Of a stretch of 64,000 nt of DNA, positions 36,958 to 47,995 are shown one piece after another. The position numbers and the translations under genes were made by a program. Within the stretch, counting starts at the first letter, position 1. Each line of letters begins with the position of its first letter. The DNA is from Prinia subflava (Eukaryota; Chordata; Aves; Passeriformes; Cisticolidae), in assembly GCF_021018805.1 (NCBI RefSeq), contig NW_026961084.1:62001-126000 (forward strand), in the 5' to 3' direction. The notes below the pieces were generated by a model. That model saw only the letters and a program-made list of their open reading frames with translations, did no database searches and was not told the origin of the DNA.

Positions 36958-37873
36958 TTTCCTCTCTCTCTACTCTTTTATCTACTTTTTTATAGCCCAA
37001 GTATGTAGAAGTTTGGCTGGTGGGAACAGAGGAGGTGACAAATGAAATCCATGTCCACTCCACGTCCGGATAGAATTGAGAGTGCAGCTAGAGAAATCTC
37101 TGTATTTTCTGCTAAATTAGAAATCCTGAACAGAGAAAGCTCTAAAGACCAAGGGGCCTTCTTTTTTCTTTTTCCTTTTTCCCCCGAACAATTCTCATTG
37201 TAGCCATTTACAGGATCAGGAACATTACCTTGAAGTCGAGGTGTATTTCACAGGTAGCGAGAAAACAAAGTAGACTTGATCTTGTAACTCTCATTGTTTA
37301 GTAACAAAGAAATCCGAAACAAAACAAACAACATAAAAAAAAAAAAAAAAAAAAATCCACCAACCCCACAAAAGAACAGAGAAAGAGAAATTATACCAAT
37401 ATTATTTTAATTTAAAACCACTTTCTCCCTTAGAAAACCAGGCTAATGTAATTCTGCTTAATTGGGGTGCTGTCGTGTTTAGGTTACTGAATTAATAGAG
37501 TTTAAAACATACAGCAATAAACACGAATTTTAAAAACTAAGTACAAAAATATGAATATATATAATAAAACAAATATAAATATGAAAAATAATATCGTAAG
37601 TAAATGCAATCTATAATATTTCTCATTACTTATATTATATACAGTAGTCTATATATTATATCCATAGATATGACTAGAAAAAAGACATGGTAATTATCAA
37701 TATTAAAATAATAAATGTAAAGAAATAATGGAATAGAGCTTAAAACAGAGGGGGTTTTTTGGTTTGAATTTGCTTGGTGGCAGGGGTTCTCTTTTAAGCG
37801 GCGGCCGGGTGTCTTTCGGGGCGTTTCTTTTAGGGGGTTTCTGTGCACGTTCTCTTCGGGGGTCCCTGTCTGC

Positions 37874-37954
37874 TGTGGACACAGCGCGGTGCTGCAGCTC
37901 TGCCCCGTGCCCGTCCCAGTGCTGCCGCCCTGTGGACACAGCGCGGTACTGCAG
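37874..37954. repeat. 57-bp VNTR, two starts (unit 5)
   Basis: Same as array unit 1. Confidence 0.92.
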
Positions 37955-38571
37955 ATGTTCATCCCAGGGGAGTTGCTGGCTTGGCTAGAATTGGTTTCCC
38001 AGTAAAACTGGGGGTTGTCTAGAAAACCTGAATTTGTGGGAGGCACTGGGTTTGTTTTCCCTATCCCTGCATCACAGTCAAGAACACTCCTGGAGCTGTG
38101 TTAGGCAGTGGAAGGAGGGGAGAGCTGCATTTATTGAATTCCTTTGTTGTTGTTATTGTTGTATTTTTTCATGCTATTTTATTTTATTGTGTTTTAGATT
38201 TTCATGTTTTTTTATTTTGACTTTTAAAAAATATTTTAATGTTTCCTCAAATTTTTAATTTTTCGATTTTTAGTTTACTTTTATATTTTATAGTTATGAT
38301 TTCACTTTTTATTTTATTTTCAATAACTTTTAAATTTTTATTTAGATTTATGTTTTATTTTTATGTTTGCGGTTGTTTTGTATTTTTTAATGTTTCCTTA
38401 GTAATTTTTCCTTTGTAATTTTTTCCTTTGTCATTTTTTCCTCTCTAATTTTTTCCACTATAATTTTTTCCTTTTTAATTTTTTATTTTTTATTTTTCTC
38501 TTTTTAATTTTTCTCCTTTTTAATGTTTTCCTTTCTAATTTTTTCCTTTCTGATTTCTCCTTTCTCGATTT

Positions 38572-39150
38572 TGTCAGGCACCCCCCTTTAAAACCGGGGT
38601 GCCTTCGGCCGTGCCACAACAAAGATGGCGGCCCAACAGGAAATGGTTTCAGCCACAAACAAGATGGCAGCCGGAAGTATGGGCAGTCACCTAATGCCCC
38701 GCTCAAGATGGCGGCTCGTCGAGCCGCCTTCGACCTTCCAAAGACGGCGGCCAAAAAAGGCGGGAAAACACAAGGACCACCCATGGGCGTCGACCCAACT
38801 GCCTGCGCCCGACCCCGAAAACGGCGCCGCTCAGGAACAATTTTCAGCGTCGCTTCCCGGCGCGAGGGAGCTGTGTGCCCGCTGTGCCGCGCCGCAGTGC
38901 GGTTGCGGCAGCCATTTTGGTGAGGCGCCTGAGTAACCAGCTACCCGGGGCCTTCGGGGGTGCCACAAAAAAGATGGCGGCTCTACCGGATGTGTCTTCA
39001 CCACAACCAAGATGGCGGCTACAACGGGCGGAAGTAACGTTTATATAGGGTTTATATAGGGTTTGGACCCTATAGCCGCGGCCGAACCAAGGCTCTGCTG
39101 CAGGTGTATTCGAGACATCTTTCCTCTTTGTTTGACAGAAGGAAGAGGGG

Positions 39151-39184
<34 letters not shown>

Positions 39185-39695
39185 AGAAAAAACGGGAGCA
39201 GTTCCGGGGCGGTCCCGGGGCGGTCCCGGGGCGGTGTGCGCCGTCACTGCCGCCTTCTCGGCGGGCGATTCCAAGGCGCTGTCGGGCTCTCTGCCGGCCG
39301 GTCGGCGGGCGGGCGGCCGGGACGCGATGGCGCTGTGCCCGGAGCTGGAGCGCTCGCTGTCGCTGCTGCAGCCGGGCGCCGACCGGGCCCAGCAGCAGCA
39401 GGAGCGGCGGGCGGACGCGGCCCCCACGCCCATGGTGTTCATGTGCGCCGGCTGCGGGCGCCCCGTGGGCGACACCCGCACCTGGGGTTCAGTGTCGAGG
39501 ACAGCGGTCCCATCCTGCTGCGCAGTGAGTACCAGCGCTGCCACCCCCGTGCCGCCGCGGTCGCTGCCGCCGTGCCTCCTGCCCTGCCTCCCGCCGCAGC
39601 TGCGGCCGCCAGCGTCGCCGCGGACCCGGGGCGGAAGGGCTCCGAGCTCCCCGGAGAGTGCGGATGGTGAGGGCCGGGCCTGGCTGGACACAGTC
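38572..39695 (+). promoter_or_regulatory. CpG-island promoter of MIS18A copy 5
   Basis: Same motif set. It carries the unit 4 type A at about 38896 although the DNA to its left is unit 1-like, which suggests exchange or conversion between neighbouring units. It has one of the longest A runs of the array in front of exon 1. Confidence 0.72.
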
Positions 39696-42143
39696 CCGGG
39701 GGAGTCGGGGTTCCCGGCGCTGGGGACCGGCAAAGGGCCCGGAGCGCTCGTGTGGCCCGAGAGCCCCTGGAGCACTTATCTGGGGTGGGCTGTACAAGCC
39801 GCGTATGGCCTAAGGGAGAGGGATTTCTCACAAGGACATGTAGTGATGGACAAGGGAGGCAGCTTTAGATTAAATGTCGGGAAGAAATTTTTCCCTGCGA
39901 GGGCGGTGAGGCCGTGGTACAGGTTCCCCAGAGAAGCTGTGGCTGCCCCTGTGTCCCTGGAAGTGCCCAAGGCCAGGTTGGACGGGGCTTGGAACACCCT
40001 GGGATAGTGGAAGCTGTCCCTGCCCAGGGCCGGGGGTGGAATGGGGTGAGCTTGAAGGCCCCTTCCACAATTCAGCGATTCTGATGGTCTTGGTCTTGCT
40101 GAGGTTAGCCAGCCTGAGGAGCTGATGCAAATTCAGGCTAAAAGATGAGTGCTCATCATTTATACTGTGTAAAGCATGAATGAAAGGTTAAAAAAGTTCT
40201 AATGCATGATTTAAAATTTTTTTTTTTATTTTTAAGAAAAGGGATGGGGAGAGGTGCCTCCTTTTATTTTCTTCTGAATAAATGTTATTCCTTGCTTGCA
40301 GCATGGTAGAAACCCTACTCTGCTCTGGCTGCTCCAGGACCCTTGGCAGCAGATACATGCACGCCTCAAGGCATCTCGACTGCAAGAGGGATTTGTTCTG
40401 TGTCCGTACTGACTCTGTTGAAAGGTAAGTGCAGAATGTTTATGGGTCAGCCTGCCAGCTCCACTGCACTCACCAGGCATGGCACTGAGGGTGCTCCTGT
40501 TACATCTCTGGCAAGGCTGGAGGGAGCGTCTTCTGCTGCTCTGTCCCACGGTGGTTTTCTGTATTGGTGCTGTTGGCATCCCAGTGCTCAGCTGTAGGGA
40601 ACATCACCTGTGTAAGGCACATCCTAGAAAAAGAACCAAAACAAACCAACCTGGCCTGCCTTTTGTGTGGGAAGTTGCATTCCAGCCCAGAAAATATCAC
40701 CAGGTCCAGGGCACTAGAGGGTTCCTTCGCATTTGATTGGAAGAGTTCACAAACCAAGCACCAAAGAGGCCTGGCTGGAGCCTGTTAGGGGTCCGCATGA
40801 TCAGCAGGGAGTGTGGCCAGAGGGGCTCGGGCAGGACTTGGGGTGGCTCTGCCCTGTGCTGGCCACATCTGCTCTGTCCTTGCTAAGATGGGCAAAGGCA
40901 ACTCTGACAACTGAGTACGTGCTTGAGACTCTCACTCAGCTGTCTTAAAATCTGTCTAGAAAATGAAAGTGTGCTTGGGTTTAGTTGGTTTATAGCACTT
41001 CAAAGGGGTTATTAAAAACTGTATCCTCAATTAAGGCTCCGCACCAGAGTCCTTTTGTGCAGGCATTGTCCTAATAGACAGTGGTTGTTCATCTGGACTG
41101 GTTTTAATGTCTCTTTTTTTTTCTGAAGTTCCCATTTATTTTGCTGTATTGCTGTGGATATTCCCCTTGGTACTCTGGACAGGGTTTGGAGATTTTTTTC
41201 TTCATTCCACTGCTAGAGTACTTTTTTTATTGCATGGCAGTAAAATTCTCTCATGCACTAACTTGGCTGCAGAATGGCATTTTCTGGCAAAGGGATGCTG
41301 CTTCTGCCTGCCAGCACTGCACTGTTCTTGGTGTCTTGGTGCCATTTTCCACTGTATCCCGTATCCCCAGAATCCACGGCTGTCTCTCAGGGTTCTAAAG
41401 GAGTGCTGTGTTTGGATTTTTGGCTTCAGAGTGGGAAGTGCTCTGTAACCTGATGTAACCTGTGGCATCTCAGCTGTAGGCCAGGAACCCTGGAAAAGCA
41501 AGCTCGCATTCACGAGGAGCCGCTTACTCTTGAAAGCCCAGCTGTCTTGCAAGAGGTGCCGCACAGGGTGAGTTTTAACCTTACATCATTCTTTGTTGAA
41601 ATCACCTCTGAGAAGTCTTAATATGCTTCAATGGTTTCTGCAGAACAGCTTATTCCACTCAGAGCAATTCAGTGCATTGTAACATGTACTGGACTGCTTC
41701 CTGTAATTGCTGTCTTGTGCTCTGCAAGACCTTTAGCCACTTTTCCTTCAGTTTTCTTGGTAGTTAGCATTTTCTGTTTATCAAGCACAGCATTAGGTTC
41801 CTCTGGCTGTCTCAGAAATTGGATCAGTTGTTTCTAGTTCGTTCTGATTCACTTCTCCAGATCTTCATTTAACTTTTAGCCATGTTTCTTCTGCCTCCTG
41901 TGGAAATGGACTTAATGCTTTTGCTGTAACTTTATCTTGAAATAGTAATCATAAATGAATCATGGTAAATCAGGTTGATGTTTTGCTCTACTAAAATCTT
42001 GTGACTGCAGGTAGGAAGAGTTGGGAGCGAACAGTCTGAGGAAGTGGACTGTGGAAGCTGAAGGTTGTCCAGCCAAAGCTGAGTGTGTGGCTCTGACACT
42101 GACCAAGGCTGGAAAGAGTTACTGTGTGGACAGAGAATGTTAG
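39327..42143 (+). pseudogene. MIS18A: MIS18A-like gene copy 5
   Basis: Exons: 39327-39524, 39600-39666, 40302-40424, 41474-41567, and an exon 5 candidate at 42015-42143. The coding parts look identical to copy 1, including the exon 1 frameshift. Confidence 0.8.
39815..40087 (+). mobile_element. CR1 LINE 3' fragment, copy 5
   Basis: Same intron 2 position and truncation point as in unit 1. Confidence 0.85.
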
Positions 42144-43757
42144 AGCCGGGTGAGCTTTCACAGGATGAAAGAAGCGAGGAGAGAATCGAATGGAAAGAAT
42201 TGCTGAGATCAGGTTTGAGCCCTTTCTTTGGGTTTGGGATTTGTTTGTGGTTTTTTTGTTACCTAACACTACCTAGCACTTACTTACTTACTTACTGTGA
42301 GATTTGAAGTTTTCTCCAAAAACTCAGAATGAATTTCCCCACTCTGCCCCACTGGTAGCAGCACACAGGAGAACAGAGCCTGTGGTTTGGATCTTGAGGG
42401 AGTTCCAGCAGTACAAGCTATGAGTTACCATGTTTCTCCCAAATTTACATCCAGCAAATCTGAGGAATTACCTCTTGCCTGAGCATTCCTGGTCTCTGTG
42501 ACTCTTTAGTAAGAGACAGCTGGGACTGGCCAAGCTGAGACAGGATCTGTTCCTGTCAAACCATCTATTTCCCATGCGGATGAGAATCTGGGGGGCAAGT
42601 GCCCACATCACTCCTCACAAATGCCCACACATACTTCTGGGGCTGCTGTATCTATCTGCTGGATTTGTCAGCGCCAGCATTTGCGAAGGATCACCTTGTG
42701 AGCAACTCAAAAGACAGATAAATAGAGGCAGCAGCAATTGTCTTGAGTTTACCTTATGGTAAGGCTTATGGATATTTTTAATCACTATAAGAAGGCTTAT
42801 GGATATTTTTGATCACTTTCTTAGCACTTGCAATTACCCCTGCTACCACACAAAAGAAACCGAGGAACAGGAAAGCTCCGCTCTGTATCTCTGGCAGAAG
42901 AAAAGCCAGCAAACCAGTTTGCGTTCACCCCGATTCCTAGTCCTGTGCTGCAAGTACAGAAATATCTTGAGCCTTTGGGAGGGGGACTGGGACTGTGGAA
43001 CCCAGCTGCATGTGTCTCCTAGGCCACGTTTTTCTTGGAAGCACCTTTCCTAGTTTCACTGCTTTTTGGAAATGAACTGTTCTGAGCAGAACCAGTACCT
43101 TCAGACTCAGGGTCTGAAAACAAAACAACCATAAAAACCACTAAAAAGCCCCAAAACCCACTGCCTAAGAGAACAAAGAAAGAGAAAATATACCGGGATT
43201 CTTTTAATAAACCTGAATTTGTGGGAGGCACTGGGTTTGTTTTCCCTTCGTGCGGCAGCACGAAGTTTGCACGCATTTTGCTGCCGCTTTGGCTCTCAAG
43301 AACTGGAAATGCCTGGATTTCTGCGTGGTTTCCCCAGGTTCTCCTATTTAGCAGGAGCTGCACGGTGAGGTCGGTGTTCTGAGGGAGGCCCTGGCACAGC
43401 TGCCAAAGGCCGGGAACGTGGAGTGTGCAGGGAGCATCCGGGGGGCTTCTCCCCCCTGAGTTTCTCCCGGGGTGTGCTGCCTGCACTGCTGGATGTTGGA
43501 CCCGGCTTTGGGCCGTTCTCCTGCGGTCCCAGCACTGAGTGCTGCCCCTGTGGCCAGACCTTGCCGTGTGCCGGCACCAAACCCGGGCAGCCGGGGCTGC
43601 TTTTCCAGCCCTTTGGTGCCACGGGCGGCCCCCGATTGCCGGAGCTCCCCGGCACCCGGCCTGGACTCACTCTGTGGGGGGGCCTGTTCCATCTGCCTCA
43701 ACCGAGGACATCCTGCCCAGGTTTGACACTTGACTCCCGTTGTTTTTCCTCTTGCAG

Positions 43758-43979
43758 GCAGCTGGCAAAAGAGGAGAGAGCCCCTGCGAGGCAGAGCCCC
43801 TGGAATGCCCTGTCCTGGTCTGAGGTTCCCACTTTTATCTCCGACTCCCGGAGAATTGCTGGAGCAGAACCAGAGAGTGTCCATTTTATTTCCTGCCTTT
43901 TCCAATAAACGGTGACTTTCAGCTGGAGTGTGTTCCTGGTGTTATCCTCCTCCTCCTCCTCCCTGGATTTGTAAATAAA
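43758..43979 (+). other. Exon-like 3' end with poly-A signals (unit 6)
   Basis: As at 2226, with TGTCCTG at the variable site, the same state as unit 2. Confidence 0.38.
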
Positions 43980-44553
43980 TGTCCTGATTTTGGCCAAGTA
44001 GAATTTTGTTGTTCCAGGCATTGTGGCTCTTTTGTTTCATTGAAACTTCCCAACTCTGCTGAGACTTTGAGATGTCAAATACAAGTAAGACTGGAGTTTC
44101 TTGGGATTGTTACTCACACAAAATAGGGATCCTTCTTGGACAGGAGTAACTTGACGTGTTTAATGCCGCTTCCCTTTAAAATCAGAGCAGGGGAAGCAGA
44201 TTTGAAATCATCATTCCATGAACTTGCACCAAATTCCTCCAAAGCTGCAAAAGTTTTCCTTGTTAGAAATTCCTGAGCTTGTTTTCCAGGCAAGCTGGGA
44301 TTTAGATGTTCTTTGTTCCTTGGATTTGCTGGTTTTCCTCTCTCTCATTTTAGTAAAGAATTTTTTTTTTTTCATATTTTCCATGCTGATTGGAATTTTT
44401 GTACTGCTCAGGGCACATTGCCAAGGAAATGTACCAATTTCATGTTGGTAAATCAGGCATTGTTCAGCACCATATGCCCACAAGTCTGTAAATTTCCAGG
44501 GAAACTTGCTAAGTGTTGAATTGCCATAATGAATCTCTTTGTAAAGTTGATTA

Positions 44554-45195
44554 TACTTTATTTTTAATTACTTTGAATTTTTTATGTAGGGTTTTTTTTT
44601 AATAAGTGATGTCTTTTTGTATTTTTAAATTTTTTCTTTTAAAAAATTTTCTATTTTAATTTTTCCTTTGTAATTTTTCCTTTGTAATTTTTCCTTTGTA
44701 ATTTTCCTATTTTATTTTTTCCTTTTTATTTTTTTCCTTTTTATTTTTTCCTTTTTATTTTTTTCCTTTTTATTTTTTCCTCTTTTTTTCTCTCTTTAAC
44801 TTTTTCCTTTTTAATTTTTTCCTTTTTATTTTTTTCCTTTTTAATTTTTTCCTTTTTAATTTTTTCCTTTTTATTTTTTTCCTTTTTAATTTTTTCCTTT
44901 TTAATTTTTTTCTTTTTATTTTTTCCTTTTTATTTTTTCCTTTTTATTTTTTTCCTTTTTACTTTTTTCCTTTTTATTTTTTTCCTTTTAATTTTTGCTT
45001 TTTATTTTCTTTCTTTCTAATTTTTCCTTTTTAACTTTTTAATTTTATTTTTTTCTGTGTTTTACTTGAAATTTTATTTGAAAACTTTTTTTTTTTCTTC
45101 ATGTTTTCTTTGTGTTGGTGTGTTTTGGTTTGGTTTGGTTTGGTCTGGTTTGGTTTGGTTTGGTTTGGTTTGGTTTGGTTTGGTTTGGTTTGGTT
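44554..45195. repeat. T-rich and (GGTTT)n tract, unit 6
   Basis: Same deletion and GGTTT count as unit 2. Confidence 0.88.
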
Positions 45196-45568
45196 TTTTC
45201 CTCTCTCTCTACTCTTTTATCTACTTTTTTATAGCCCAAGTATGTAGAAGTTTGGCTGGTGGGAACAGAGGAGGTGACAAATGAAATCCATGTCCACTCC
45301 ACGTCCGGATAGAATTGAGAGTGCAGCTAGAGAAATCTCTGTATTTTCTGCTAAATTAGAAATCCTGAACAGAGAAAGCTCTAAAGACCAAGGGGCCTTC
45401 TTTTTTCTTTTTCCTTTTTCCCCCGAACAATTCTCATTGTAGCCATTTACAGGATCAGGAACATTACCTTGAAGTCGAGGTGTATTTCACAGGTAGCGAG
45501 AAAACAAAGTAGACTTGATCTTGTAACTCTCATTGTTTAGTAACAAAGAAATCCGAAACAAAACAAAC

Positions 45569-45603
<35 letters not shown>

Positions 45604-46118
45604 ACCAACCCCACAAAAGAACAGAGAAAGAGAAATTATACCAATATTATTTTAATTTAAAACCACTTTCTCCCTTAGAAAACCAGGCTAATGTAATTCT
45701 GCTTAATTGGGGTGCTGTCGTGTTTAGGTTACTGAATTAATAGAGTTTAAAACATACAGCAATAAACACGAATTTTAAAAACTAAGTACAAAAATATGAA
45801 TATATATAATAAAACAAATATAAATATGAAAAATAATATCGTAAGTAAATGCAATCTATAATATTTCTCATTACTTATATTATATACAGTAGTCTATATA
45901 TTATATCCATAGATATGACTAGAAAAAAGACATGGTAATTATCAATATTAAAATAATAAATGTAAAGAAATAATGGAATAGAGCTTAAAACAGAGGGGGT
46001 TTTTTGGTTTGAATTTGCTTGGTGGCAGGGGTTCTCTTTTAAGCGGCGGCCGGGTGTCTTTCGGGGCGTTTCTTTTAGGGGGTTTCTGTGCACGTTCTCT
46101 TCGGGGGTCCCTGTCTGC

Positions 46119-46256
46119 TGTGGACACAGCGCGGTACTGCAGCTCTGCCCCGGGCCCGTCCCAGTGCTGCCGCCTTGTGGACACAGCGCGGTGCTGCAGC
46201 TCTGCCCCGTGCCCGTCCCAGTGCTGCCGCCCTGTGGACACAGCGCGGTACTGCAG
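46119..46256. repeat. 57-bp VNTR, three starts (unit 6)
   Basis: Same as array unit 2. Confidence 0.92.
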
Positions 46257-46873
46257 ATGTTCATCCCAGGGGAGTTGCTGGCTTGGCTAGAATTGGTTTC
46301 CCAGTAAAACTGGGGGTTGTCTAGAAAACCTGAATTTGTGGGAGGCACTGGGTTTGTTTTCCCTATCCCTGCATCACAGTCAAGAACACTCCTGGAGCTG
46401 TGTTAGGCAGTGGAAGGAGGGGAGAGCTGCATTTATTGAATTCCTTTGTTGTTGTTATTGTTGTATTTTTTCATGCTATTTTATTTTATTGTGTTTTAGA
46501 TTTTCATGTTTTTTTATTTTGACTTTTAAAAAATATTTTAATGTTTCCTCAAATTTTTAATTTTTCGATTTTTAGTTTACTTTTATATTTTATAGTTATG
46601 ATTTCACTTTTTATTTTATTTTCAATAACTTTTAAATTTTTATTTAGATTTATGTTTTATTTTTATGTTTGCGGTTGTTTTGTATTTTTTAATGTTTCCT
46701 TAGTAATTTTTCCTTTGTAATTTTTTCCTTTGTCATTTTTTCCTCTCTAATTTTTTCCACTATAATTTTTTCCTTTTTAATTTTTTATTTTTTATTTTTC
46801 TCTTTTTAATTTTTCTCCTTTTTAATGTTTTCCTTTCTAATTTTTTCCTTTCTGATTTCTCCTTTCTCGATTT

Positions 46874-47452
46874 TGTCAGGCACCCCCCTTTAAAACCGGG
46901 GTGCCTTCGGCCGTGCCACAACAAAGATGGCGGCCCAACAGGAAATGGTTTCAGCCACAAACAAGATGGCAGCCGGAAGTATGGGCAGTCACCTAATGCC
47001 CCGCTCAAGATGGCGGCTCGTCGAGCCGCCTTCGACCTTCCAAAGACGGCGGCCAAAAAAGGCGGGAAAACACAAGGACCACCCATGGGCGTCGACCCAA
47101 CTGCCTGCGCCCGACCCCGAAAACGGCGCCGCTCAGGAACAATTTTCAGCGTCGCTTCCCGGCGCGAGGGAGCTGTGTGCCCGCTGTGCCGCGCCGCGGT
47201 GCGGTTGCGGCAGCCATTTTGGTGAGGCGCCTGAGTAACCAGCTACCCGGGGCCTTCGGGGGTGCCACAAAAAAGATGGCGGCTCTACCGGATGTGTCTT
47301 CACCACAACCAAGATGGCGGCTACAACGGGCGGAAGTAACGTTTATATAGGGTTTATATAGGGTTTGGACCCTATAGCCGCGGCCGAACCAAGGCTCTGC
47401 TGCAGGTGTATTCGAGACATCTTTCCTCTTTGTTTGACAGAAGGAAGAGGGG

Positions 47453-47484
<32 letters not shown>

Positions 47485-47995
47485 AGAAAAAACGGGAGCA
47501 GTTCCGGGGCGGTCCCGGGGCGGTCCCGGGGCGGTGTGCGCCGTCACTGCCGCCTTCTCGGCGGGCGATTCCAAGGCGCTGTCGGGCTCTCTGCCGGCCG
47601 GTCGGCGGGCGGGCGGCCGGGACGCGATGGCGCTGTGCCCGGAGCTGGAGCGCTCGCTGTCGCTGCTGCAGCCGGGCGCCGACCGGGCCCAGCAGCAGCA
47701 GGAGCGGCGGGCGGACGCGGCCCCCACGCCCATGGTGTTCATGTGCGCCGGCTGCGGGCGCCCCGTGGGCGACACCCGCACCTGGGGTTCAGTGTCGAGG
47801 ACAGCGGTCCCATCCTGCTGCGCAGTGAGTACCAGCGCTGCCACCCCCGTGCCGCCGCGGTCGCTGCCGCCGTGCCTCCTGCCCTGCCTCCCGCCGCAGC
47901 TGCGGCCGCCAGCGTCGCCGCGGACCCGGGGCGGAAGGGCTCCGAGCTCCCCGGAGAGTGCGGATGGTGAGGGCCGGGCCTGGCTGGACACAGTC
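46874..47995 (+). promoter_or_regulatory. CpG-island promoter of MIS18A copy 6
   Basis: Same motif set, with no private change noticed in the YY1-like or ETS-like words. Confidence 0.72.

Larger units (their letters stand above)
33273..41532 (+). repeat. Array unit 5
   Basis: Full unit of 8260 bp with two VNTR copies. From about 35500 to 37960 it matches unit 1 variant for variant, including the uninterrupted T run near 36690 and the GGTTT length. In the CpG island it instead carries the A variant of unit 4. Confidence 0.95.
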
